A DNA stretch of 64,000 bases from Phallus indusiatus (taxonomy: Eukaryota; Basidiomycota; Agaricomycetes; Phallales; Phallaceae), in NCBI GenBank assembly GCA_027605045.1, contig JAQFWX010000004.1, positions 1,622,683 through 1,686,682 of the forward strand, read 5' to 3'. Position 1 is the stretch's first letter. Each line of letters opens with the position of its first letter. The translations under genes were made by a program, and so were the position numbers. The notes below the pieces were generated by a model. That model was given only the letters and a program-made list of their open reading frames with translations, was not told the DNA's origin and made no database searches. Positions 40,069 to 53,300 of this stretch are shown piece by piece.

Positions 40069-41240
40069 TCATAATGCACCCCTCCGTTCGTCCGCATCAC
40101 CTAAGAAGGCTTCTCCCTCATCACCATCTTCGTCGTTAATGTCACCGACCATTCCATCTTCGATGGAGTTCAATGTCTCTCCGAATGCGTGAAGACTGTT
40201 CTCGCCCTCGCCCCAGTTATCCCGGCTCTGCTCAAAGTCGTCGAACCTCCTCTGGAACGCGCCACTTGACATGAACGGAGCTGGTGAATCTCGATCGTCA
40301 AGATCTGGAAGGAATAGAGGTGTTTTTCGCGTTGCTGCTGCGCAACGGAAGTGGACCTCAACCGTGTCTCTTGTCTCTGCTTTATCGTCTCGTCAAGGGT
40401 AGTTTGACGCAAGTCGTCTGTTGTGTCGCTTGTTCGGGGTTCGATAATTATACATAGACATTTTTCAGTAACGGTTAAACCTTTGTACGTGACTTGCATC
40501 TTCAGTTTAGGTTTTTGCTCTTCCTCGTTGTCCCTGCCGCCACCATCGTCTTCGTTATCATCGTCATCGTCAACTTCAATTGACGTTTCCGGAGCTTTGC
40601 CTTTAATACGCGTGAATTCAAACTGCGTAGATAATGTAAGGTTGTAAGTGCACTACACCTTTTCCTTCTGACGCCTTTTCCTCTGTAAATGTACGAGCCT
40701 ATGTTTTCCGTCGTAAGTTCTCAAGCGTCCGAAAGACTCATAGCATATGAAGAAAGGAGAAACCTTGAACAAAACTGAATGAGGCTGGCTCTTTCGAAAA
40801 AAGTACGCGAACTGATAAGTCTCTGCCACGGTTAATAATAAATGCACAAAAGTGCCAGTGGCCAAGTAAAAAATCCTGAGCTTACCTCGTTTGCGAATGG
40901 TCACGTCGGTTTTATTCCCTTTCAATCCTTCTCGAAGTTGGTCCTCCCCATTCTCCAAGCTAAATCTATTGCGGGCACGTCAGCCAATTTGATTCATTCG
41001 GAAGGTAAAGGTGTGTATTCCTACGCTTGTCTGAGGTCTTCTAACAGAACATTGAGAATGCCTGATGATCATAACCTTAGACTCTCCATAACTGGTATGC
41101 TATTCACGGAGAAGAAAAATACACGTTTACACACGTTCGGACATCCATTCTATGTGCTTTTCGTCAAGGTAGAGACAGAGCGGGACGACTGTGTCGACTG
41201 AAGTGCGCAAATAAAATGTGTTTTTAGTCCGGAAACGCAT
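40069..41240 (-). CDS. unknown protein, charged C-terminus, one apparent frame break
   Basis: Not recognised. It starts MRFRTKNTFYLRTSVDTVV with the ATG at 41238-41240. Splicing (donor at about 41131, acceptor near 41061; second intron about 40963-41021) gives IEWMSERILNVLLEDLRQAF, then RETYQFAYFFRKSQPHSVLF. Next are FEFTRIKGKAPETSIEV, an Asp/Glu-rich stretch, KMQVTYK and a coiled-coil-like region (DETIKQRQETRLRSTSVAQQ). The end (FQRRFDDFEQSRDNWGEGE ... ADERRGAL) is acidic. Coding character is strong across exons, so I think it is a conserved fungal gene. Between QQREK and TPLFLPDLDD the frame shifts by one base at a T-run (40323-40327). Whether the stretch 40684-40747 is intron or exon is unclear. 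Confidence 0.55.
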
Positions 41241-41416
41241 GACGCATGACGACGAGCTCGGAGTTCCTTACCTAATATCGTCTCATCGTGCCGGACTCGG
41301 AGCCTGGCCTTGAAGCTCTCAACTCATATGCGCTGAATCTTTTTATCTCCAATACCGAAATTCAAATAGATCTATCTTTCCTTTATTTACCTCCTTCTCC
41401 TTTCCGGCCAATTCCA

Positions 41417-43300
41417 ATGTTTCGCCCCTCAGCATCTCCGTATCCCCGTGAACAATCCTCTCTAATCGGCATTGCAGTTTCAATAGGCGGCAATGTCCTT
41501 ATATCTCTCGCTTTAAACTGCCAGAAATTAGCGCATAAACGTCTTAATGCCGAGTCTAAGCACCCGCCGCTCTCCAATGTCCGTGACCCAAGTCCCCGAC
41601 CTCCAGAACCCAACACGGAAGAACAGCCTCTCATACCGTCCCCGAATAGACTATCTAATTATGGACTCAGCCTAGATCATACACCAACCAAATCAGCTAG
41701 ACCCGAGCGACTCTGTATCACCAGCAGACCAACCTCCCCTTCTGAGGCGTCTCTCGAGGAACTCAGTCAAACACGCTACCGTTCTGTGCATGGCCTTAAA
41801 CCGCCAGATTCTCCTCCCAAAGCCCAGCTTGCTCAAAGCAACGAAACCGCTTATTTGCGATCAAAGTTATGGTAGGTCATATGTATACGCGATGTTGCTC
41901 TTAATTGTATCAATACTCCTAAGGTGGTTTGGTTTCTTGCTCATGAACATCGGAGAATTTGGTAACTTCCTTTCTTATGCATATGCTCCTGCGTCCGTGG
42001 TAGCACCACTAGGAACAGTCAGTAGTCTTGATTTCTGTTTTTCCCTCTTGACTCAATTTCTTTCATAGGTTGCACTCATCGCCAATTGTTTCTTTGCGCC
42101 TCTAATGTTGAAGGAAACTCTTCACAAGGTGCGTTTCGCGAGCCCACAACAACCCCGCAACAAGACCAGACTTCCATTTCTCTAGAAAGACATAATAGGG
42201 ATACTACTATCTATATTCGGCGCGGTTACCGTCGTTGGTGCTGGTAGAGCTAAAGATGTCCAAGTGAGACTTTTCATTTATTTCTTCCTGACAGATGTTC
42301 ATGACATCAATAAGCTCGATGTCGATGGTCTTATCGAAGCCGTTTCTCGTCGCGTGTTCATCATCTATGCAGTAATTTGCCTGACTTTAATTATTGGCCT
42401 ATCCGTTCTCTCAGCCAGTCGCGCAGGCCGTAAATGGATATTCATTGATGTGGGGCTATGTGCAGTTTATGGTTTATTGTTTCCTCAATAGACCTTGAAT
42501 CGCTCTCAAACTATTTGAACTAGGTGGCTTTACAGTATTATCGACGAAAGCATTAAGTACATTTATAAGCTCGTATTGGATAAACATTTTCAAGGTGATG
42601 ATTAGACCTTTTCTAAAAAAAATTTTTGTGACTGAGCAAAGTAGATCTGGATAACTTATCCTGTCGTAGCGGTACGTCAATAGCCTCTGCTCGACAAACC
42701 TTGTAAAGGTTATATCTTAGATACTCCTGTTCACCGGCCTTGGTCAAGTTTTATATCTCAATCGAGCGTTAAAAAATTTCGATTCCAAGGTTGGTTGAAA
42801 ATTAAAAGCGGATTTCGTTCTCTAACGTGCTAATTGACAGGTTGTTATACCTACTTTTTTTATATCGTTCAATCTTTCAGCTATTATCGGATCTGCTATT
42901 CTTTATGAAGAATTTCAAGACGTTAGCGTACATCAACTGACTACTTTTCTCTATGGATGTTTAACAACCTTCATTGGAGTTTACTTTTTGACTCGCGAAA
43001 CAACTCCCCCTACTCCTGCGGAACCAACAGAAGAATATCTGGAAACCGGGAACATTAGACCCAACACCGTTCGCGCCACCGCCAAATCAAAGCAAGTATT
43101 GAGAAATCGAACATCTTTAGTCCTCTCTGCAGGTCAGGTAATGTTGTCTTTCATACATCCGACGTGTGCAGGACGCTTATCAACACACAAAGTATCTTTT
43201 GGTGGCGTCTTCACCCATCAGAGAAACAGATGTGGCGTCGGATATGAGGGCCAATACAACAATCAACGATACACCAGTAAAACCACCAGCAGCACCATAA
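41417..43300 (+). CDS. NIPA-type magnesium transporter
   Basis: Multi-pass membrane protein of the NIPA family (Mg2+ transport; plasma membrane or endosomes). The first ATG in frame is at 41417 (MFRPSASPYPREQ); the earlier in-frame triplet is GTG. TM1 is LIGIAVSIGGNVLISLALN. A disordered Ser/Pro-rich insert of about 110 residues follows, then LRSKLWWFGFLLMNIGEFGN, YAYAPASVVAPLGTVALIAN, LKETLHKKDIIGILLSIFGA, VFIIYAVICLTLIIGLSVL, GGFTVLSTKALSTF, FTGLGQVLYLNRALKNFDS, IPTFFISFNLSAIIGSAILY and YGCLTTFIGVYFLTRE. About nine membrane segments and seven introns. The last intron (GTAATG donor) leads to a Pro-rich tail ending TAA at 43298-43300. 61 bp to the convergent CSN4 stop. Confidence 0.88.
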
Positions 43301-43361
43301 CGATAGTACTATTATTCATGTATAATCCACATGCATGTAAAACATACACATTATTTTGTTG

Positions 43362-44907
43362 TTAAGCTATCAGTGCCTTTATTCGAAGATGTTGAACAAC
43401 TGATTCAACCTAAAAGAGAAAAGATAACGGGTTAAAAAAATGTTCACGCAAAAATAAATGTGAAACTTACTCCGGCAGCCGTCATCCGAATTTGGTGATC
43501 CCATTTCTTGGTGTATGGTGATCCAGTTTCTTCACTTTGCATATCGACGTCGCCCAAGCCACCAGCTTTCCCTTGCGCATTATCTTCTTCCAAAGGCCCT
43601 TCAAAACGTATGAGTTTATCTATTTGATCTAATGATGCGCGTAAGCGGCCCTGCTCAATCATTTTTCGAGCCATAGTCTCCGCAGCCCCTGCATTTAGAT
43701 CGAGTAAAGCACCCAAACCAGAAAACGTGATATTATTATAGATTTTAGAGCAGGAAAGTAAGTTATGTTCCATCACTGCCCTATCAAGGACTGTGGAAGG
43801 ACCTGTGCGATTACTTGTACCGGTCTCCGACATTTGTGAGATGGATGATGCGAGTTTATCATTCGATGACTGGCTGATTTTAGCCAATTGATGCGTTTTC
43901 AAGGTGGCCTCGAATTCTTTCACTTCTTCTGGTCGTAATATATGATCGAGGAACATTTTGTTCAAAATTTTCCCGTTAGACAGCTGAGCCGTCCGTTCGT
44001 CTCGACATAAAGCTGCTAACATTCTCGAACGGTTTGGACCTGCAGGTGCAAGTACTGCGCACGTTACGGCTGCGGACCTTCGATAAAGAAAATGACATTG
44101 TTAATTACTTAACCTGCTTATTCCAAGATTACAGAAGACGACTTACAACGCCTGCGTGCGCTCATCTTCATCTAAATCGCCAACCCAGCTTAATTCATGA
44201 TAACGACTTGCGGCTTCTAAGAATTTTCTCGCGTAATCGTAAATACGAGCTTGACAGAGCTTGAACGAAAGCTGGAGTTCCTTGTCTTGTGTGCTATGTA
44301 TAAGAAGTGCTGCACGATTATAATATGTTTCAGCCCGCCCAGAATCTTCTTCTTCAAGAAGTAGCCTAACAATCCGAATTAAAGTTCTTAGTTTATCTTC
44401 GTCCCTAAAGAAATGGTTTAACTTAGCAGCTCCTTCACACTTGAATTAGACATCACCGATGGCTAGCATCAATAGGAATTGACATAAGGACTTGGGCTGC
44501 TTCGGTGAAACTCTCTTCATTCTCTAGAATATCTGCCAGTTGATATTTCAAAGAAGTTGCCTGATATCGTTTGAGCATTATCACGAAAATTGTAAGATTC
44601 AGCGACCTACCTGCTCCTCAAACCTTGTATAGCGGAGTTGTATAACTTGTAAGCAATCCTGAATGATACTTTTTTTGATGTCTGAATCAAGAGCGTCGTT
44701 GGTTTGCAAATTCTTAGTAAGTTCAGCGAGGACCGGGCGTGCTATGACAATGTTGACCTGATCTTGTGTTACGAATTCTATAAGCATGTGGATGTTCGCC
44801 GGCAGATGGGAGTCATTTTGCTTCAATAAATCAGTGAGAAGAGAGAGATAACCATTGGTTTGATCTTTCGAGGATAATGTTGTTAGTTGTGATAGTTTAG
44901 CCTCCAT
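43362..44907 (-). CDS. CSN4: COP9 signalosome subunit 4
   Basis: PCI-domain subunit of the COP9 signalosome, which removes Nedd8 from cullin E3 ligases in the nucleus. Start MEAKLSQLTTL at 44907 (upstream codons in frame lack ATG). Family hallmarks: FEEQ then a TPR-like helical region (YYNRAALLIH, ELQLSFKLCQARIYDYARKF, ERTQALSAAVTCAVLAPAGP, RSRMLAALCRDERTAQL) and the PCI/winged-helix part (VMEHNLLSCSKIYNNITFSG, LDLNAGAAETMARKMIEQGR, DQIDKLIRFE). The final exon encodes VESVVQHLRIKALIA with TAA at 43362-43364. About six introns; length is near the usual ~410 residues. Confidence 0.93.
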
Positions 44908-45097
44908 TGTGAAATCGAACAAGAGGTCGTGGCAAGCCGAGGTTTCTCTCTCTTACGTCATGACTCATTAACGTTACTAGGAACTTAGATGCTCCTAATG
45001 CACTTAACTAAACTTTTTCGTCTATGCATTCACTACTTTTACTAGAAATAAGCAGTATATTGAAACACTATGATACATCAGGAAAAATATATCTGCG

Positions 45098-47202
45098 TTA
45101 TCTTTTGCCCCGGGACATGAAACCCTCTGTTTGACGGAAATCCCGTATATGTCCTTCACTTTCATTTAGCATCTGTCGAAAAAAAAACCAGCTTATTTAA
45201 CATTGGAAATATAGGGTGTTGTTCAGCATACCTCACGAGCCATTCTTGCGATATCTGATTTAGGTCTGTTATACATCATGGCATTGGCGAACATAAGGTA
45301 GATTTCTCTCTGGTAATCATCAGAATTGGTTATAGCTCCGTCTTTTATTCGCGTCTTTATAGTCTTTAGATCCATAGGCCGTTTGACAATCTCGTGATAG
45401 TCTGGTGCCTCAGATTGTCTGATCGGGTTATGGAAGATATTCCCATTTCTATGTTGTGATATTTGAGAATGCAGCATTGTAATGACAGTTTGAAACCGCT
45501 TGATAGAGGGAATCGACGTGTCTACACTTGACTTTGGACGTCGTCGACCTAAGACTAATTGCAAGTCCGCGTGTTTGATTGAGAAAAAAATTGTTAGTTA
45601 CGTACCAGTTTCATCGTCGGTTGGAACGGATTCGTCACGTATTTTTTTCCTGTCTCGATTGGGATCTGGGCTGGCAATATCAACATCAGAGAATTTACGT
45701 TTTCCTAATTGCGGGTAAAAAATCAAAGGAAGCCGAATTAAAAAGAAACGCTAAACCTGGTAAAACGGTTGAAGAAATCACGGATACAGGCGGTGGAAAA
45801 TCTGTACTAGACAGTTGAGGCTCCAACGGTTCTTTTACAGGAGTAGGTATAACATCATCATGCAATAACGTCGCGTCCTTGTAATCTTGAGGTGTCTGTG
45901 CATCAATTTGATCTGCTGCATCATCGACTTTTTTGTTTGGTTGAGTGTCCTGTACTGGAACAGCAACATCGATCGGCTCGAGGCGGGATAACTCTTCTAA
46001 AGCCTCAATTGCCTTCAGTTCTTCCTGTGTTCTTTCTTCTCTTGATACTAGAGTTAGCGTTTTCTCTATATGGCCATCAGCTTAAAATCCGTGATCAAAG
46101 GCGAATCCTAACCGGAGGGAGCAACGGGTGTGGCATCCTGGACGTCGCTTTCATCAGGTGAGGCTGATAATTTTATTTCTTCGAGTGCCGAACCAACATC
46201 TTCTACCTGTGATGGGGATGGCGGGATCTTGTCAATTGTCGGGCACTCTTTTTCCGAGATGTCAACTGTAGGAGTGAGCGGGGTTTCAGCAGGTAGCTGG
46301 GGAGTTAGGGTAGCAACTTCCTCCTGTTCTTCTCCGGTGTTTGTCATAGATGTCATTGGTTCCTCTGAAATATCCATGAACTAAGGGAGAAATAAGAACA
46401 AAAATGCGCGATATGTGTGTATCCTTACCTCTTCCTCAGGGACGGATGGAACAGATGGAATAACGTGTTCTAATTGTTCTGGAATGGCTTCATTGGCAGT
46501 TTCTGCAAGTGGTACATCATCCGGCTTGGTACTACCAGCTTCAGGGTGAATGCCAAGTTCCTTCGCAATCGCCTCATCCCAACGACCTTCACGAATGTCA
46601 TCAATTTGACGGGTCAATGTTCTTATAAAAATTGAACGTTCAATAAATTTATTAAATGGTAAATGCGTACTTGAACTTCTCTTCCTCTTCGAGAAGGAGC
46701 CTCCGCAATTCTATCACGCGGGCTTGATAATGTTTTTGAGACAGTTTAAGATGAAGTTGTGCTAAAATTTTAAAGTTAATTTAATATTGATATCTTGTAC
46801 GAAATTTCAGGAGAAATACCATGTGGCGCATGAGTTTCATCCGAACTTCAATATCCAGAATGTGAAGACTGGATCACGTCGGACGGAAAGGATTCTTGCA
46901 GGCTTACCACTCGTATCCGGCTTCACCCATTAAATAACCATATATCTTTTGGCATTCCTAAAACGATCGGCGTAAATCTTTTGAGAAGAACCGATATAAG
47001 AGAGGAATACCTGAGGGGAAAAGAAACCTTTAGGTCGACTGATTAAGGGATGCTTACTGAGGACACGGGAAATGTCAGGCCATGCGTTCGACCCATACTC
47101 ATAAACAGCCTGAGCAACTAGAAGACGTTCACGAGCCGTAAGATGCAATGCGCTATCCATCGTAGGCGCATTACCTTTGGTGGAGGGCCGCGTCGAAGAC
47201 AT
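45098..47202 (-). CDS. bromodomain protein, BRD8/Bdc1-like NuA4 subunit
   Basis: Start MSSTRPSTKGNAPTMDSAL. The N-terminal region LTARERLLVAQAVYEYGSNA, with WPDISRVLSKHPLI, is the SANT-like module seen in BRD8/Bdc1. A coiled-coil region with TRQIDDIREGRWDEAI follows, then a long acidic, Pro/Ser/Thr-rich linker. The C-terminus is a bromodomain (FHNPIRQSEAPDYHEIVKRP, MDLKTIKTRIKDGAI, REIYLMFANAMMYNRPKSDI). Bromodomains bind acetyl-lysine; the Asn in MMYNRP is the recognition Asn. It ends GFMSRGKR. This domain order is that of fungal Bdc1 and animal BRD8, subunits of NuA4/TIP60. It lies directly downstream of TRA1, which encodes the NuA4 scaffold (155 bp gap, same strand). Confidence 0.82.
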
Positions 47203-47356
47203 TATAGACAAAGAACGGACGTGAGAAAGTTAAAGATACACAAACAACGGCTTCATATTATATAACTACCATAAACAATCACCTAGAAAACACACAACTA
47301 CACGTGCAATATTATTATAATACATAACCAGACATTGTTTTTCGATTTTAAATTAT

Positions 47357-50300
47357 TCAGAACCATGGATGATATGAGGTGTTTTGTTTGGCGAGATTCA
47401 GAGGATTTGTCGCTGAACTGATCTACAAAATGGGATTGGCACATCAATTCCTAGAGCAGCTAAGATACTTCAACTTCACTTACTAAACTGGCAATCGTTT
47501 GCACTACGGGAACTGTGGGATCAGGAGGTGTATCTCCGGCCTGTATGATAGTACATCAACCCTACCATTAACGCCATCCGAATGAGATGCAGAGCTTACT
47601 TTTTCTTCTTGATCTTCGGGTGTACGGCAAGCTAGATGCTCAGCCCTCCCTACAACCAAATCAATATTAGATCCAACATGTTGTCGAAATAATATATCTG
47701 TTTGTTGGGCTTTGTTGAAGTAGGTATACCAAGTCATCACTTCATCACGAATGAAAAGGCTCAGTTGTTGTTCCATGTCAAACTGAAATGCCGTGAATGA
47801 AGGGTAAATATCAGGTATCTTAATCAAATGATCTAACCTCAGGGGGTGTTAGAGATCTCGCTATTGCCATGATGCCAGTGATCAGCAACCCCTCAAGTCC
47901 GATCGGATTGAGGAAATGCTGCATATTTGGTGTCAAGCGGAAGGGTGTCGCCTCATTCCAATACATTCTCGGTGAAGTTGGATCAAATGCTGGTGGCAAA
48001 AAGAGTCAGTTCGGGATTTATCTGTTCTGCAATGATGACGTTACCTGGCATCAGTTCCGACATGTAAATCAAGCCCGTATTACGAGATACATGGAATCGA
48101 GACGGAACGCGGCTGGTCAAACACATGATATATGTCATGAAAGTGGTCGATGCTAACTGCAAAGCGAATTGTTTGCGCATTGTCCACAGTTCGTATGATG
48201 TCTTCATGGTTCTCATCATGTACTAAATCGAAGTCAGTCAACTATTATCAGAAGAGAATATGAGAAAAAAACAACATTCGTAATAATAGTTTCGGGAACC
48301 ATCTTGGCCATGATTTCCTCTTGGAGCTCAGCTCTCAGGTTGATAACTTGGCTCTCCGTTAGCTAGATTGGGGATTAGCCAAGGATAGGGAGATTGGTAA
48401 AAAGCATACACTGGTATTATAGACACTGGAAAATTTCTCTGCGAATGCTAATTGAGGATCTTCTCGAGCCATCCGCATCATCTCGCAATGACTGTCATAG
48501 ATATGCTGAAGAGTGACATATGACGAATCATTAGCAAGTAGGCGCAGCGCGGGATTGAGGGGAACTGCGACTGGTAAGTGGAAGGATAAATTCCGTTTTC
48601 GACTTTCTTTCCGTCGGTTCAGAACGCTATGTACTTTGTTAGGAGGGGATATCCGTTTAACGAGTAACATACCCGTTGAATATTCTGAAAAGTTGTTGGA
48701 TTCTTTCCTCCCTGCGAACCCAAAGTTGCGTAGGCATCTGAACAGCAAAGGAATGCTTCGATCCGTCATGACCTATCAGTGTTATACGCTTGAAAGTGAA
48801 GCCCGTTCCTCGGCAAAATTCTACTTTAGGAGCAAAGCGCGTGATACGTATAAAATTATTGTTCATGTCTTTGTGCTAAAATAGAATTAGCCAGTACCAT
48901 GGGTAAAACGTATTGAATGCCAACCTCGAGATATTGTCCCGGAACTTCCACTTCGTCGTATTTACCATGCTGAAACTCAACCAACCACCTGCTTACTGTA
49001 TCAAGCGACTGGAATCGAGGGCGTGCATCCAAAATCTTTTCGTATTTGTCCCTCCATTGCATCATGCGTCGTATATATTCTCGCAGTGTTAGCTTAGTCT
49101 TTTTAAAGTCATCTTCAAATTCGCTCTGCCATAAAAGTTATTTTAGTATAGCGGGAGCGGTACAACAGTAGATTTTGAATTACCCTTGTAACTGAAGATG
49201 CGACAGAACGCAAGAACGTATCAACGGCTTCCATGGACTGAGCTGGTACGACAGAATCAGCTCCCGGGTGTATTAAACTGTTATGTAAATGCTACAGGAA
49301 ATAACGTAAAATGTGAACATGATATCTATAGATAGTGAAAACATACGTTCAATCCAGCTGCAACAGCGTTGCTCAGGATTCGATAATTGTCTTCTTCATT
49401 ATTCGGTTTGAACCTTTGCTTGAGCTGATCTTGAATATTCTCTAGTGTGAGTGCTAACAGAGGAAAAGCTGTCTTCAGTATTGCTACGATCTCTTCCACG
49501 TATTCCCAGGGTTGATGATTAGAGGATGTCGGAGTGGGATGTGAAATGCCATTCGCACTTGACGCTTCCGGATGCAAAGTGATTTCGTTTGATTTATTAC
49601 TTTCATTCGTGGGTTCGTTAGGTGTTTCTCCTCGCGACATAGACTCGGGCCGTGTGGTCGCTGATATTGTAGATGACGCACGGATTTGCTGGGCACGAAT
49701 GGCGTGCTGAGAGCGGAATCCAGCAAAATCATCTTTAGTTGTTCTAAGATGCCAAAACAAAGCCTAAAAAGAGTTGATCGTCAGACCTTCGGGTGCAGCT
49801 AGCTGACATACCTGAGGATAATGTTTGGCTAGGTTCAGTAATATATAACGAGCATTTTTAGCTTCTCTGTGACCAAGGGATAAAAGAAGCTGAGGAATCA
49901 ATGTAATCCAGTACCAAAACGCCGGTTCGCCTTTGAAATTGTCAAATGCGGTGGAAACGACTGAATTGCTGGGATCATCCCAGCTCAACAACCATAGAAC
50001 ACGGATTAACAAAGGGCGACTCTTCGCACTCTTATACAATCCAGCAGCCTGCAGGTAACAGCTGACGGCATTACCTGCATGACTTAATTCTCCCCGGTTC
50101 TCTTTGAACATTTTGTCGCTATATCTTCCCCACTCGGCCCAAGCCTTAGGCATGTTCAACTCCATACCAACTGCTTGTGCGAAAGCATGATTGGCCTCGT
50201 TATTTGAGTCTAGTTTTGCGAAAAACATGCCCTTTAGCGTGTAAAACTCAGCCTTTTGGGAGGTGGAAAAGTAAACCAAATTGGTGTTATTTATCACATC

Positions 50301-53300
50301 GAGGCCAGCTTGAAGCTCATTTCGAACTTGATAGTGGCATCGAGCCTGCTCTCGTAATTTCAGAAAGGCTTCTGCAATCTCGATATTCGGAAGAGTATAA
50401 ATCTTGTTGAGTGACTGATGGCAGACTTCAAGGAGATGGTGCTTTCGAGCCACATGAGCGAACCGATTAATGAGCCATGCTGTTTCGTGAAACCCACGGA
50501 AGCCGAAAGTATTTGGATTATTAGGAATACTAGGCGCTCCAGGAGGAGGTTGGATTAAAGGTAGGTAGTGTCGGTTAATGGCGTTGAAGACATGTTGTCT
50601 CCAGGCAACAAGATCGTCCCAAATGCCAATATCATCGGCGAGATTAGGCAACCGTTCACGCCAAGCTTGGAGTACAAGTTTCAAATCAGACGACTTCTTC
50701 TCCAGATTCTGAGCGTTGGTTTGAGCGAGGGAGCCGAAAATCTGAGCAGCCTCCTGTAATTCCACAATCTGTTGAAACTGCTGAAGAAGAGGTACGTGGG
50801 CTTTGGATAAATGGCTTGGAAGAGTAACCCATTTACGCAGGGATAGTTGGATTGCTTCTTCAAGGTGACGAGTAAATTCCCCATTTTTCTCTAAAGGCCA
50901 GGTGGCCTTATTTAAAGCTGCGTAGGCCTGAAAAACACGCCTTCGAGGTGTTGCTATTTCTTCAAGGCCATTAATGTCTGCATCCAACGATTCTTGATCC
51001 GTGGTCCAGTCCGGGTCTCGCCATCGGCACTCTAACAGTAGATCTTGATTTCCTTCATTTCTTGCGAGTTCTTCCAGTATTTCCCACTGCTGAAGCTTCT
51101 CAGCGGCCAAGATCCAATGATCTTCCCATAAACAATATTCAGCTTCGGAGAAGGGAATTACGCCTGTCCGTGACTTGACTTGTGCGGCTTCGTACATGGC
51201 TTGGGCTTGAGGCCACATACCATTTTGTTCCAATGCGATGGCGGCGTTAGTCTCGCTATAAAGGCATCTTCGACGCCACAAACCATAAAACATGTCGTCT
51301 TCAGCTAACTCAGCATAAAGTTCCGCTAAGGAATCATAGGTGGTATCTTGAGCATTTTCCTGTTCTCGAAGGTGATCCAGGGAATTTTGGAGCATTTCAA
51401 GACATGTGTGCCACGCTCCGAATGTCTTCCCGAGGAACTTGAGCAAATACGGGGGAAGATTCATAGGTGGAGAACATGCTTTAACTCCATCAAGGAGAGT
51501 CGCAACCACATTTGGTCGTAAATCGATTTGCCGATTGAGATGGTCTTTGCTTAAGAGAATCACCATCGTATTCGAAAGGTTTACTTGCTCTTTTCGAGAA
51601 AGGCCAGCCCAGATGGCGCTGAAGACAGATATCCAAGTGCGATGCACGACTTCCGGGTCAAGAAATAAAAGACGGCGCATGGGTTGAATGAGGTCCCGAA
51701 TATGTCCCTGAGAAACTGAAGCAGACAGTTTCGTCGTACGGGACTGAAATATTGTCGAATCAAGGTTTAACGCCTCTTCTCCATCGATTGCACCCAGTAG
51801 AAGATCTAGTGCTAATTGCAGCCAGTACTGATCAGCAAGATGCTCCCAATTCTGAACGCTAAGAGCGAATGAAAGACGACTGGCAAGCGTGCGAGGAATG
51901 CTACTATCCAGTAGATCAATACATTGGTTCCGAATAACAGGATCTTTAGCACGGCAGGCCAACAAAAAAGACGGTTCAAGTCGCATTGTTAGGTCAGTTC
52001 GCCTGAGAGAGTCTTCTTTGTAAATATCATAAATGAGCTGCAAGTAATCTCTGAAGAGCGTCGCCCCCTTCTGCTCGAACGCTTTCATCGAACTTAGCAA
52101 TGATGCCTTTTCCTTCAAGGTGGGATAAGCTTCTTTTCGGTGTAAAACCCACTCTCGAGTCATACTGAGGAGGAGGTTGCACAAGATATCACTGGTTGAT
52201 TTATCAGCAATTTGGACTAAGCAACTCAGAAAATGGCGACGTTGGTCAGCTAAATAGGGGATTGAGTTGCGACAGGTTTCGAGAATTGAAGCTATCTGTT
52301 GCACAGTCTCGTCTGGGTTTGCAACAGGGGGAGTGGTATGATCCTTTACGGCCTTCATTAAAAGTCGCATGAGAGCTGGAGCAAATGTCTCGATCCTCGA
52401 AGGTGTCACTTGTACTACAGCTTTCAGCATGAGCAGCGAGCCTTTGAGATTGACACCTGTTACCAAGCCTTCATTGATAGTGTTATTGACCCAGCTATGA
52501 AAATCTGACGCGTCCGATTGGGCTTCGTCGTCGTTATCGGTGACAGGAAAGACTTCGAGTAGTTTTTTGAACGTAGGGTGAAGGCATTCGTGCAAGGCAC
52601 TCTCATCACTAAACATGCCTTTCTGGATCAGACGCTGCAGCAGCCCCCCATTGGCTGAGTACCACTCGAAAGGCTTCTCGGAGGTAACTACAGCAAAGAC
52701 ACGTGCCGAGTTAGATATATGCAGTAAGCTCTGTTCGGTAATCTCAGTCTGTAAAAAAATTATTAATAGAGAAAAAGCTTGAGTGCAATTAGGTGACTCA
52801 CTTGTTCTAGTGCTCTAATGAAGAAGTTCAATTTGACTGTAACTTCATGCCAGCCCTTAGGCCCGATGAGTTTCTGGAGTTGTGACAAGGCCCTCATAAT
52901 TAAACCCGCTTTGTGAGCAGGTTCGTTTGAGGTTACCACTAGTCTGACTAGATAGCTAACAATAGTCTCGCGATGATTCAAAGGTAGACCCCAAACAGCC
53001 TTTTCATTTACTGTGGAGTCGTGTAAAACTGCAGATTCTTGACGAGCTTGTTGCTCCCACGACATAACCAGATCCAACAGATCCAATGACAGGCTCTTGG
53101 TCTCGAAAGTAGCGCTAGGCAACAATCCTAGTTTCGACAAGCAGCTTACCATATGAGGCACAAAAAGATCTCGGCATGGATAGAATAACGTAGGATGTCG
53201 AACGACAAGCTGATAAATGACAATTAACTGAGAAAGACCATGGCCTTCTTCAACAAGCATTTTTCTGATAAGTTTGGCCCACGAGGGATAGCCAACCTCC

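Noticed and set aside
40963..41131. In-frame TGA and other stops in the N-terminal half of the unknown minus-strand gene
   Set aside because: Two introns with good borders (about 41061-41131 and 40963-41021) remove them and give a continuous frame.
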